From Ampelocalamus luodianensis (lineage: Eukaryota > Streptophyta > Magnoliopsida > Poales > Poaceae): 64,000 nucleotides of DNA. Where the stretch lies: the NCBI GenBank assembly GCA_036346255.1, contig CM070632.1, forward strand, positions 34,746,657 through 34,810,656, given 5' to 3'. This document shows positions 34,001 to 45,775 of the stretch, one piece after another (position 1 is the first letter of the stretch; every line of letters begins with the position of its first letter). The notes under the pieces were generated by a model, which saw only the letters and a program-made list of their open reading frames with translations, did no database searches and was not told the DNA's origin. Position numbers and translations under genes: made by a program.

Positions 34001-35640
34001 GAGGGATTTGAATCTAAGACAATCAAGATGGTTAGAGCTGATCAAAGATTATGATCTCACAATTCAAGATCATCCCGGCAAAGCTAACGTGGTGGTCGAT
34101 GCTCTTAGTCGCAAGGCGACACCGCTACTTTGATTGTCTTATTGCGGATTTTGACCGCATGGAGATATCGTATTGCTATGCGTGGATCGCTCATGCCGAG
34201 ACACACTGATTTTGGGGTCACCATTCCACAAAGAAGTACAAGAAGCGCAAAGAAATGACCCATTTTTGCAGAGGGTCGAAGCGTTAGACTCGGGAAAGGA
34301 AGGGAATTTCAGTTTGATGGGTGTGGAGCATTGCGATTCAAGGGACGATTATGTGTGCCATGTAAAGTAGGAGTTAAGGATGACATCTTAAAGGAGGCAC
34401 ATCGCACTGTGATAATGCTCATCCAGAGAGACGAAGATGTACCGTGATTTGAAGCGCACTTCGTGGAAAAGAATGAAGGTGGACATTGCTAATTATGTAG
34501 CCTCTGTGGTGTTTGTCACAGTGAAGGTGAACATAAACGCCTGCGGGATTATTGCAGCCTTTGGAGGTACCCCAATGGCCATGGGATGATATCTCTATGG
34601 ATTTTGTTGTTGCGCCGCCTCGCGCCATGAGGTAAGGATGCAATTTGGGTTATAGTGGACCGATTCAGCAAGTCTCGCACATTTTATTCTCGTCCGCTCG
34701 ATTTAACTCACCTAGTGATTTGGCCCTATCTATGTACGTGAGATTGTGAGATCGCATGGAGTGCCAAAGACAATCATTTCGATGGGATGCTAAGTTTGTA
34801 TCCAAGTTTTGGGAGAGTTTGCAGAATGCTTTGGGCACGCAACTGCTTGAGTACCGCTTTCCATCCACTGCATGATGGACAAACAGAGCGCATAATCTGG
34901 ACATTGGAGGATATGTTGAGAGCCCGTGTCTTATCTTGGAAGGAAGTTGGGAAGATCGCTTGCCTTTGGCGTAATTTGCTTATAATAACAGCTTATCACT
35001 CTAGCATAAAGGCCGCTCCGCTTGAGGTTTTGTATGGACGTAAGTGTAGATCACCCCTCTCGCTGGAAGTCAGGGTGAGAAGGCGCCTAGGCCCGGATTG
35101 GGTACAAAAGACGGTGGAACGAGTGGCCTTGGTGAGGCGTAACTTATTAGCACTCAGAGCGCATGAAAAGCTATGCGATGTAAGACTGAGGGACTTAGAA
35201 TTTGAAGTGGGTGATCAAGTACTCCGAGGGTGTCACCCACAAAAGGAGTAGTGAGATTTGGTACCAAAGGGAAGCTTAGCCCGAGGTACATTGGCCCTTT
35301 CTCGATCCTCGCCCGGATTGGGAAGTTGGCATACCGACCGGACCTCCCGAGTCCATGAGGTGTACACAACGTGTTTCATGTCTCCATGTTAAGGAAGTAC
35401 TTGCAAGATCCGAACATCACATTTCTTTGGAACCTTTAACCATTGAACAAGATCTGTCCTTCGAGTCCAAGCCATGAGAATTTTAGAAAGATCGAGAAGG
35501 CACTAAGGAATAAGACCTTGAAGTATGTAAAGATACTTTGGTCGCAGCAAGTTTAACGAAGCTACTTGGGAATTGGAATCTCGCATGCGCGAGTCGATCC
35601 GAATTATTCACTTGTGTGTATTCTCGCCATAAGTTTCTTC
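31020..35640 (+). pseudogene. Element E gag-pol, multiply frameshifted
   Basis: Gag begins with ATG at 31020 (MARGEVVVVA). A capsid piece VSLQSYKRGKMSVSEYE lies near 31490 and a zinc knuckle start CFKCGNEHRAP at 31932, lacking the usual Gly before His. Protease/RT-linker FDVILGMDLLHSF is at about 32578. Reverse transcriptase: DYRALNQLTIKNKYPLPR (33068) and FSKIDLQSGYNQI, then the catalytic segment as FIDDILIYSK near 33360 in another frame. RNase H tail and connection: DYDLTIQDHPGKANVV then DALSRK (34050-34120). Integrase core and C-terminus: STAFHPLHDGQTER and YHSSIKAAPLEVLYGRKCRS (34860-35060). A chromodomain-like ATWELESRMRES follows near 35565. Motif order and wording are those of Tekay/Del chromoviruses. 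The reading frame changes more than ten times, so no polyprotein can be made. Confidence 0.88.
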
Positions 35641-35695
35641 CGCCCTCCGTGTTTTAGGCGCTTAGAATTCGGGTCGACTGCTTAAGGAGGTAGAA

Positions 35696-37917
35696 TGTAA
35701 TATTCAAAAGCGAAAAGTCGGTTGTTGTGAGAGTAGTTTTAGTTTTCATGAGCAAAGACCTTAAGTAACTTGTTAAACCAAGATTTTGAGGGGGAAATTG
35801 TCGCTTCACGGCAACTGGGCCAAGGCCCATGAGGCTTGGCCGGCCAAGGGGGAGGGGGCACCCTTTCCTCTCCCCAAACCCTAGCCGAATTCAGCCCCCT
35901 CCATCCCTTGCGCCGCCTCTCCCCTCTCCCCACCTCCCCACCTCTCCACCTCCCTTCCACCCTCCTTGCACCCTCCTTTTCCCCATTGTTGCTGTCCAAG
36001 AAGGAGGAGAAAAGGGAAGAAAAAGGAGAAGAGAAGGGAAGAGAAAGAAAGAAGAAAGAAGAGGGAGAAGAAGGATCTGCAGCGGGAGCGTGGTGGTCGC
36101 CATCCCCGCTGCGTGCTCTCGTCGCTTCGGCAAGGGTAACCCGTGGTTCTTTGTTTTAGGTCTTTTCTAGTTGTTTCATTTTCGTGCCAGTTCGTCGGTA
36201 TTCTGCAGCAGTGAAGATCGTTGTTTTTTATTAGGTTATGGGCAGATTTGGGTCTGGGTGTCTCCTAGAAAGTTGTAGATATCGTAGTTACCTTTCATTT
36301 CCGACAAGAATCAAGTCGTTTGGACTTCGGTAGCCAAAGTTATGATTTTTCTAGTGTTAGTAGGTTTCTGGTGGGTGACAGATTGGACAGAGGCTAATTA
36401 ACCTGACCTAAACACATGGTTAGAGGAGTTTCCAGAGGGTCTCACCATAACGAAAAATGAGGCTAATCCTCTTAGCTTTCAGGAAAACTAAAGATCACTA
36501 AATTTGGACGAACGTAGAGAAAGTTATGATAGTTTCTATGTCGCTGTCCAGAAACCCGACGGGAAATGTTTGCTCTGATTAAATGGATTGGTAGGGCTAG
36601 AAGATGGCCGAATCAGAGGGTCACCCCAACTAGGTTTATTTAGGCAATTCAATTATCTTTCCAGAAAGTCCAAGATCATCCTATTTGGACTCCTGAGCAG
36701 AAAGTTATGAATTTTGAATTCTGCTGTCTGCAGTGGCGATCGCAAGAAAATTAGAAAAGTTAGAAATGTTAAAAAGTTAGCGATTTTCAATTGTGATGTT
36801 ATGTATGATTTTGGTCCATTATGCTAGTCTTAGTTTGGGGTTATATTCTTGTCCAGTGGCAGCGAGATCCCAAAGGCAGCACCCACTACGCTGTCCGCTG
36901 CTGCATGCAGTTGAGGCAAGTATTCGGTTAAATGAAATTTCTGTTGTATGTCATGATTGAGTTGTGAATTGTTATTGTTGTCATGTGGAAGTAACGTTGA
37001 GATGTCCCTAGAGATGATGATGATTGCATATTATGACTGTGGTTATTTGATAATGCTACCGCTTATATGATTAAAGTTTATATTGAAAATCGTTGAATGA
37101 GAAGGAATAGATGTTATATTCATGCATATTTTGAGATATCAAACTTGGTCGTGGTGACCAAGTGATTGAGTAGAGGTCCCCGTCGTGCAATGACAAAGCT
37201 TGAGGTCCCACATTTATGAATGTGGGCAATACGCATGAGGTCCCCGACATTTTGATGACGGCAAAGGTCCCTATACAAGTTGATGTATAGGTTTTGGTCC
37301 CCGTGCTGAGGGCACAGCATGGGTATCCATTGACGGATGAATACCCGCATTACACGGTAAAATGCGTAAAGAGATAAAGAACAAATAGTGCATAGCATTA
37401 TCATTGCATTTTCTTTGATATTTTGTAATGCCATGAATGATGTTGGCCAAAGATGTTTATACTATGTTGTCCTTATGATCATGTAACCTTGTTGATACTT
37501 GCTTTGAGTCCTATGGCTCACCCTTGCTTTGTTTTGATATAGGTACTGTAAAGACGCCATGCATGGGCGGAGTAGATGATTGAAAGCACACACTACCTCA
37601 CATCATTAATACATTTGTTACTTTAGTTTCACACAAGAATAAATAGATTGCTGAGAGACACTCATGGTGGTTTTATGATTCTGATTGATGGAATAGTTAC
37701 GGTTGTGAGAATGATGTTATTTGATTACATTCAGATGAATGTCTTTTATGCATGGATGAGTTGGATGATGAAATTATTGATAAATGCTATGTTTACTTGT
37801 TAGAAACTTATTATTATTGATTATACAAAGGAGATTCTGTCGAAAAATTTGTAAACTTGTTCTAGTTGTAATTAGTTTTGGTAGCATTCCAGGCTCGTTC
37901 TGAGTTGGGGTGCTACA
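35696..37917 (+). mobile_element. Element E 3' LTR
   Basis: 2222 bp, TGTAATATTC...GGGGTGCTACA, preceded by the purine-rich tract at about 35684-35695. It repeats the tracts and stem-loop array of the 5' LTR. Confidence 0.92.
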
Positions 37918-37922
37918 TGTGG

Positions 37923-39482
37923 TACATTATGGAGGAGTGCTAAATCATTTACATGTATATCACGTCCCAAAGTGTGCCCAAATTAATTAAGTGCTAGTAA
38001 TGTTTTTCGAAATTAAGCCATTTAGTTAAAAGTCAAAATTTTGAAATTATTTGTATATCTTTTGAAAAAACTAATTGCAAAATGTATACGATTACATTTC
38101 AAATGTTTACAAATGGTCTTGGTTGAAGAAAAACCTATTTTAAGTGAAAATAAGTTTCTACCCAAAATTGTAGATCATAGAATCTTGTTTTTGACCTAAA
38201 CTAGATTTTTGTGTAAAATATATTCTAAAAGGAATTTGATCTTCGACTTAAAAGGAAAATCCTAGAGTTGGCTATTCTAAACATTTTTGGTATTCAAATG
38301 ATCTCCAAAAGACCAACTCATCAAAAGTTATTCGTTTTCGAAACTCATTCAAAATACAAGCTTAACCATAAAAGTCACTTTCTAGCACTTAAGTGAGTTT
38401 AGCCATTTGAACCTAAATTATTCACATAAATAGGTCCATGATGGTATTTATGACTCATACATGCAATTGGATGCTTTAGTTTACCTCAAATGCTCAATTT
38501 GGCTCGTTTTGTGAAAGTTCTCAAAAATGCGATTTCATTTGCGAAAACTAAAATTTAATTTATAAAAATTATTTGAGGATTGGATTTTAAAGGGCTATAT
38601 AAGTTGAAAATGCTCCAAAGATATTTGTTTGATTGATTGTGTGAAAATTTGGAGCAAATTACAACAACTCTCTCAATTCTCAAAATCCAAGATCGAATCG
38701 TTGTCGCTTTCACCATTACTGGTCCGATCAAGCCATCCAAGCGGTCGGACCGCCATGCCCAGCGGTCTGACCAGTTTTGCGTGAAGTCCTTATACTCCTC
38801 ACCCGAACAGACTTTCTCTCTTCACTCCTCAAACCGAAAACTTTTTCCTCTCTCACCTTCGGCCGGTTTCTCCTCTAGGATCTCGGATCCACCTCTCCGG
38901 CCGGTGCTTTTGTGGTTTGAGGTAACCTAGATCCTCTCCTTCATCCCCTCTCTCCGTTCCATGGTTTGTCTTGAGTTTTAATTCACTAAATCTCAAATGC
39001 AATGAAAACCTAGGTGAAGGTATTCTTTGAAATCCGGCTATTTGTTTCCAAATTGCTTCAAGGATCTTTACTCCTTGATTCTTCCTTCCATCCATAGCCG
39101 GTAAATCTCTCTCTACTTGCAAATTGATTCACATTATGAATATTTCCCAAATTCTAGGGTTTGACTCAATTGTCCCCAAATCCATTCTATTTGGTAAAAT
39201 GCTTGAACCTGCAAGTAGATGAAGTTTAGGTTAACAAATACTCACTATGCCATTGAACAAGAATCGCAAATTTTGGGTTCTTTCCAAAATCTGATCTGTC
39301 TTTTGTCACCAGCGGTCTGACCGGTGGTATAGTGGCGGTCTGACCGTTATGCTGGCGGTCCGACCGGTAACACCAGCGGTCCGACCGCCTGTGACAGAGG
39401 AAAACAGAAATGGCCTTATGAATATTTGTTAATTTATTCCTTGAATCCATTTGATATTCTTTGCTATCTATTCTCAGTGACA
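37923..39482 (+). other. Element D internal sequence right of the nested insertion
   Basis: AT-rich non-coding sequence. It includes one exact CGGTCNGACCG palindrome at 38742 and four more at 39313, 39336, 39356 and 39377, the same motif as in the element D LTRs. GTAACCTAG (about 38921) and TTCTCAG (about 39471) could be the ends of an intron before the downstream ORF. No pol sequence. Confidence 0.5.
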
Positions 39483-40840
39483 ATGCCGAACAAGAGGATT
39501 GCGAAACGCTCTGCACCTCCTTCTCCCTCAGAAGATGAAAATATGGAAGATGTGGAAGAAGAAGTTGGAGAAGAGGAAGAAAATGCTAGTGATGACAGCA
39601 ACAGTGACAATAACAGCAGCGACAATGAGTATGATGATGATGATGATGATGATGAGGATGAGAATGAAGATGTTGCTCCTGATCAGAGTCAATTTATTGG
39701 ACTTGATGTGTCAACCATCAAAAGTGAACAGTATACAATTAGAGGCACATTAATCGCTCGATTTCAAGAAATGCCACCATGGGTATGTTCCACACATTGT
39801 TTCAACAAAGATGTCTATCGATCATTTATGCTAAGAAAAAGTTTGCTAATCATCGCTTGTGAAGTGGAGCTACATTGGCAAGAATCCAGTCTACAATGGG
39901 TTGCTTAGATTGTTTAGAGTCACGATTGGAATCTTTGGTCTCTTTACAAGGCAACTTTCATGCAAAAGCCATCGACGCTTTTATGCTACGATCTTTGTTT
40001 CTCCTGATCATGATCATCTTGAATGGATGACTGGACATCAAAAATTGGAAGCTACCAAGGATGACTTCATAAGTGCCCTGAGTCTAGGAGATTCAAGTGG
40101 TCTAAAGGTACATCTTCAGGAATCTCTTGACCTAACTCAAGTAGATGAATTTTATGATCCAGTAAATCAGTTTGTGCGAGGAAGAGTAACTGGACTTCTT
40201 CCCTTGCCCAGTGTTATTAATAGGATCATGAGAGCATCATTCTTTCCTAGGAGTGGGAATAATGATGAGATACATGGGCGTGCTTGGAATGTGATCAAGT
40301 ATATTATGGATGGCACGAGATTTGATGTTATGGATTTGATTATTAGAGAGATTGCTACCTCCAAGGGAGACAAGACCAAGAGCATTTATTTTGCTCCCTA
40401 TATTATGAAGCTTATTCATAGCAAGATAGACTTTGATCAGGACTGTGACATGGAGCATAAGGAGCATGCACTCTAGAGATACTCCTCCTCAGTGCCTCCT
40501 CCACCTCCTCTTCAAAGATCGTGACAGGATCATCCTCTCAGGGACATCCAGACAGCAGGTCCTCGGAGCAGGATGCGCCTCGGCAGCTATCTTGCGCCTT
40601 CAGACGAGCATGGATGCTAGGTTTGATCGCATGGATGCAAGATATGATCAGATGCATGCAGAGACTTCAGCTAGGTTGGATACTTTGGACTTGAGGGTCA
40701 GTCGTATGGATGCGAGACTCACAGAGTATCATCAGCAGCATGTACCAGTTGTTTATCAGAGGTTTGGGAGTCGTCGACATACATCTTCAGGCGTTCAGCA
40801 GGACGATCTTCCATCCACATCAGCTGCTCCTCCTTCTTAG
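39483..40840 (+). pseudogene. Element D second ORF (acidic linker plus unknown domain), frameshifted
   Basis: Starts MPNKRIAKRSAPPSPSEDEN, then a very acidic Asp/Glu/Asn/Ser tract with a run of eight Asp at about 39632-39655. A folded-looking segment follows: IGKNPVYNGLLRLFRVTIG and, later, DVMDLIIREIATSKGDKTKS. The C-terminal piece in a third frame is heptad-like (MDARFDRMDARYDQMHAET). Three frames are used, with breaks near 39850-39860 and 40480, so the copy is broken. The ORF sits where SIRE-type elements carry an envelope-like gene, but no signal peptide or membrane segment is visible. It resembles an uncharacterised 'plant transposon protein' found in grass retroelements; its function is unknown. 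Confidence 0.65.
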
Positions 40841-41527
40841 CTTCTATCTTTTCATATGTAGGTCGATAGACCTTATTTTGTGGGATAAGCTCTTTATTGT
40901 TATCTTTTGTTAATCTGTTATGAGCTTATTGAACCATGTATGATCTTAATTGCTGTCAGACGCTTTGGATATGTGATTGTTAATGTTATGGATTATGTTT
41001 ATTATCCTTGTCTGAGTTATGTTAATTGAATCCTTATTGTTGTTGCATGAGTACTCTTATCTTGATTATAAATTGTCATGCTTCCTTGGATTCATTGTTT
41101 AGAGAAAACTCCGTCAAAATTTCATAAAATTTTCTTGTGCATGTATTCCTTTCAGATCTTAAATGCACACGTTTAGGGGGAGTTTTTTTATCTCTTTTGG
41201 TTCTTGTTCACAAAAGGGAGAAAATGGTTAATTGATCTAACTGAAATGACCTCTCTTTGCCAAGCTCTGTGTTATGCAAAAATATTTTATTTTGCTTAAG
41301 GTAGACTTGAGTTTTTGGTGATTAATGCCAAAAGGGGGAGAATGATGGATCAATATCTTTCCACATTTGGTTGTGTATCAAATATCTTACATGTCTCCTT
41401 CATATGCTTTAAGAATACATTATATGCATGATTTACTTTCAATAGCTTAAATACTCAATATATGTTGATAATATCCAAATATTGCTATTGATAAAGGATT
41501 TGTCATCAATTACCAAAAAGGGGAGAT
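40841..41527 (+). other. Element D 3' untranslated region and polypurine tract
   Basis: AT-rich sequence with several AGGGGGAG-like words (41175, 41334) and a final AAAAAGGGGAG directly before the 3' LTR at 41528, the likely plus-strand priming site. No coding region. Confidence 0.6.
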
Positions 41528-44390
41528 TGAAGAATCTAGACCCACCATTATGTGTTAATGGAGTTTTGGTTATTAATGACAAATCTATTTATGAGACTAA
41601 CACTCTTTTTGATATACCTATTGTTTAGTCTCAATTGGATTTAAAGATCAAAGAGGTATGCATTCGACAAACATCTTATTATATCTTCTTGCATTCCTCG
41701 GATCCAATATATAGGTTGAACTTCACCAAAAAGGAAAACTTGTATATGTGCATATGTTTTTATTTACACACTCGTGTATGCACGCATTTAGGGGGAGTTC
41801 AATCTATATTTTGTGATTTCATTAGTATTGATCCATATTCCTTTGTCCACCTATATTAAGGATCTTTACCTTGAAATATATCCTTGAATATATTTAACTT
41901 GTGTAGTTAATATATTCATATGAGTATATGTAACTTGTGTAAGTCTATATATACTCATATCCTTGAAAATATACAACTTGTGTAGTTCGTATATATTCAT
42001 ATGAGCATATGAGACTTGCGTAGTTCATATATGCTCATATATCTTTTGAGTATACATAACTTTTGTAGTTTATATATACTCATACCAATTACATTCAATT
42101 ATCTATAATTGTGTTGGTTGTCATCAATTACCAAGAGGAAAGATTGTGATATCTTGTCCAACCATTATTGGTTAATGGTATGATTGTGGTAATTAATGAC
42201 AATCACCTTGTGGAACTAACAATTTTCTATGAGATGGTGAAATAGGCTATGTTCCATGTGATTGAAGACTTCGGATGATGTCATGAGTTGATCATCATCA
42301 AGTCAAGTGTTTGAAGAAAAAGAATATCGTCATGTGTTGATGATATCAAGAGAAGAACATCATCATGGGTTGATGATATTGAAGTGAAGAGCTTGGAGTA
42401 AAGGAGATGATCATGAGTTGATCATCAAGACAAGAAGAATCCATCATGTGTTGATGGAGGTCAAGTGAAGAGTGCATCATGAGTTGATGTATGTCAAGAC
42501 TTGAAGCGAGGATATGAGACATCAAGCTTCAAGTTGCGCAAGGAAAAGGTATGACTAGCTAGGGCTAAGGATTTATTCCTACTCTTTTACCGGTCTCGGT
42601 GTTTGGTTGGAGACCGGATTGCTAGTATAGGTTGTCGTACTATTAAGAGGGGTCTTAATTAGTAACTTGAGTTAGTCATGTGTTGATAGCTCATTATGTT
42701 TGCTCTAGCTCAACTTAACATGTTGCCTATATTTGCGAATGCGTTTTGCAAATAGTTGTGGCTCATGGTTATTCCTTGTAGCATGTGACTCTTGTTTGCG
42801 AATGTGTTTTGCAAACGGTTTAAGTCCATGTACCTTATTCCTTGTGGCGATGATTCTAAAAGTCGGCAAAATGTGCTTTTGTGACTTGTTGAGAATCTAG
42901 CTTTCATCTCTTGTGTACATGTTGCATCAATTTGGCAAATATGTTTTGCAAATTGAGTTGAAGCAAATGTACGAAGTTTGATCTCAGTCTTGGTGACTGC
43001 TGGCGGTCTGACCGCCTCTGGTAGCGGTCTGACCGCCATGGTGTGGGCAGTCTGATCGATTTTCGTGTGTACCGGCCGTAAGAAATGGTACTACCGGAGT
43101 GCGGTAATACCGGGAATTTGAAACGGTACTACCGGAGTGCGGTAGTACCGATATTTGTTTGGCCGTACGTATTTTCCAGAGGAGATGTTTTCTGGTCTTC
43201 TCGGTGCTCTGGTTGAGCGGCCCGACCGCCTCGCGGTCGGATCGTGAGCGGTCTGACCGACCATTGGTTGGCGGTCAGACCGATTGTGAGTCCAACGGCT
43301 AGTTTTATAGCCGTTGGCGCTTGGGCGGTCCGGCCGGCCATTAGTTGGCGGTCTGACCGGTTTCAGTCCAGATTCTCTGGAATCTTCTCCCAACGGCTAG
43401 TTTTTATGTGTGGGCTATAAATACCCACCTTGGCTGTGTGAGGAGAAAGTGGCTTGTACCCCATTGAGTTCCTTTGAGCTAAGAGTAAGCCCTCTACTCC
43501 CATTTGTGCATGTGTTGCACTTGTTGAGGTTTGAGAGGCAAATCCTATCGCATGTGTTGCATTAGGTAGTGGATTTGGTATCCATGAGAGCTTTGACACT
43601 TGATTGGTTCAAGTGAAAGTTGGAGACTTGTTACTCTTGGTGTTTGCCGACACCTAGACAGCGTGGAGGCATCGTGCGTCGGTGATCTTCTCAAGTGAAA
43701 CTTGTGAGAAGACCCGAGCGTTTGTGAGTGGCTTGGTGCTCGCCATCTCCGGAGTGGAGTAAGAGTAACCCTAGTGAAGCGAGGTGGTTGATACCTCGGA
43801 GGAAGGCTTAATTGGTGGAGCCGGCCCAATAGGTTTGGGTTTCCCTCAACGTGGATTATGGGAGACCGAAACTTGTGAGAAGACCCGAGCGTTTGTGAGT
43901 GGCTTGGTGCTCGCCATCTCTGGAGTGGAGTAAGAGTAACCCTAGTGAAGCGAGGTGGCTGATACCTCGAAGGAAGGCTTAATTGGTGGAGCCGGCCCAA
44001 TAGGTTTGGGTTTCCCTCAACGTGGATTATGGGAGACCGGCAAGTCTCCGACTACCACGGTAAAACATCGTTGTGTCACGTGTGTTTCTTGTGATTAGCT
44101 TTCATATGCTTTACATTGTGCAACTTACATTCATTGTATAATTGCTTATTCATTTATATGATTGCTATCTTGTATGTGCTTAATTAATCATATCATTAGT
44201 TGATAGCTTACAAGTCTTTGCTAAACTACTCTATGTATTATTGACTTGTATTGTTGGTGCACTTAGTGAACTTAGTTGATTTAGGCTAAACCGTATTTGT
44301 ATTAACTTCCGCATTAGAAATCGGTTTTAGCGCATAAAAGTTTTAAAACACCTATTCACCCTCCCTCTAGTCGGCCTACTCGATCTTACA
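41528..44390 (+). mobile_element. Element D 3' LTR
   Basis: 2863 bp, TGAAGAATCTAG...GATCTTACA. Same order of repeats, palindromes and TATA box (43416-43423) as the 5' LTR. It is longer than the 5' LTR because of a 171-bp tandem duplication. Confidence 0.92.
43697..44039 (+). repeat. 171-bp tandem duplication private to the 3' LTR
   Basis: Units 43697-43867 and 43868-44039 both start GAAACTTGTGAGAAGACCCG and end GGGAGACCG. The 5' LTR has a single copy, so the duplication arose after insertion of element D. The copies differ at a few positions (for example GGTGGTTG versus GGTGGCTG). Confidence 0.92.
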
Positions 44391-44395
44391 CCTAC

Positions 44396-45775
44396 GCGCC
44401 TGTTGCCCTTCATGCCTCCCTGGCCGAGCTTGCTGTCTCTCCCTCTGTTAGACTTGCTTGCTACTGGAGGTGGTGGTGCTACCATGCAGGAAAAAGAAAG
44501 GGGAAGGAATGAGCCAGCAAGAGGAAGGAGAAGGGAGGAAAGAAAGGAAGAGAAGGGATGGAGGGAAGACCTCGGGCATCACGTTCGTCGTCGTTTTGTT
44601 CAGGGGTAACAATCTGGAAGTCCTTAGTTAACCCTAGTATAGTCTTTATTCAGGTTGTATACCATTTTGATCATTGGAAGTATAGCTCTTGAGAAACCCT
44701 ATTTTTTTTTAACTGCATTGCAGAACCTTGCTAGGGTAATTAAGGGTATTTATGCTCAGATTTAGGGTTGTGTATAGTTAGACAAGTTGTGGGGAATTTC
44801 ACTAGATTTCTAGTAAGGTCTAGAACACTAAGTTTGGAGTTATGAGATAAAAGTTATGGCCTCGAAAAGGTTGCTGTCCAGAAATCGTTCATCAATGTCA
44901 GTTGTCACGTAGATGGGCTAATTACATATAGTAGATGGAATAATTTACTTATTGTCATTACTTTAATAAGCTAGATATTTCTTAGTAGATTACAGAACTA
45001 CCATTTTTTTTTACTATTTTTCAAGTTATAGAAAAATAGATATGAAAATGTGAAGTAGATTGTTCTGATAGATTCTGGTTTAATCTTCGAGGTTGGAAAC
45101 GGGAAACTAAACGGCGAATTTAGAGGTTTTGCATAACTAAAATGTTGTAGATAATTTTGTGAGGTTTGCATAAAATATATATTTCGCTATGTTTGGAGTT
45201 TAGAGGAAGGTGTTAGGGTGATTTTACCACTAGGATAGCAGGTAGAGCGTCCGGTAAAGTTATGTTAAAGGCGTCGATTTTGCATATAGGTGCGATGATG
45301 ATTTGTTCAATATTTTGGTAATGTGTGGTATATTTTTTAATGTGTTTAATTGCTTGTCCAGGGAGTGTTGCCTCAAGCACCATGCCACCATTGCATCACC
45401 TGGTTCATAGAAGTTAAAAAGCCAAGTGAATGGTAGAACGGTGAACAACGAGTGTATGTTGTTGTCTATTTGATTTATTATCATGTGCTTTAATTATTCT
45501 TTTATTAAGTTTATTTACTTTCCATGGTAGTATTGATGAAATGAATGAGATTGTGTTGATGATGCAATTACCATGGGGATGACATGGTAAAATTACTATT
45601 GACTATTCAACAATTGCATCATTCACTTGCATAAGGGCTAGGGCGGTGAGTAATGCCATGATTATGGCTAGTCCAGCGTGCCCCATGTTAAAATCCTACA
45701 GAGGTAGGGACCCCACCCTCAAGATGGGGGAAAAAGTGTTTCACCGACGAGTGAACACTTTGCTATATTGGTATC
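44396..45775 (+). mobile_element. Family B LTR copy 2 (part 2)
   Basis: Resumes after the CCTAC duplication of element D and matches 17620-18410 of the first copy. It then continues past the point where that copy is lost. Near its right end are small inverted repeats, for example an ACCCCA/TGGGG hairpin and an AGTGTTTCAC/GTGAACACT hairpin (about 45705-45765). It is cut at 45775 by a minus-strand LTR. Confidence 0.75.

Larger units (their letters stand above)
28604..37917 (+). mobile_element. Element E: complete 9.3 kb Tekay-like Ty3/gypsy chromovirus
   Basis: LTRs at 28604-30834 and 35696-37917 (TGTAATATTC...GGGGTGCTACA). A perfect 5-bp target duplication TGTGG flanks it (28599-28603, 37918-37922). 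A tRNA-Met primer site follows LTR 1 and a purine-rich AAGGAGGTAGAA precedes LTR 2. Internal order: gag, protease, reverse transcriptase, RNase H, integrase, chromodomain-like tail. The two LTRs are nearly identical apart from many one- and two-base indels, so insertion into element D was recent; yet the coding part is broken in many places. Confidence 0.92.
24046..44390 (+). mobile_element. Element D: 20.3 kb long-LTR retrotransposon without pol (hosts nested element E)
   Basis: LTRs at 24046-26764 and 41528-44390, both TGAAGAATCTAG...GATCTTACA, with a perfect target duplication CCTAC (24041-24045, 44391-44395). A tRNA-Met primer site follows LTR 1 and a purine run AAAAAGGGGAG precedes LTR 2. 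Without the nested element E (28604-37917 plus its 5-bp duplication) the element is about 11.0 kb. It encodes a long gag ORF and, at its 3' side, a frameshifted second ORF; no protease, integrase, reverse transcriptase or RNase H is seen. The gag type suggests a Copia lineage (SIRE/Maximus-like). It must be non-autonomous, mobilised by proteins of a relative. Confidence 0.88.
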
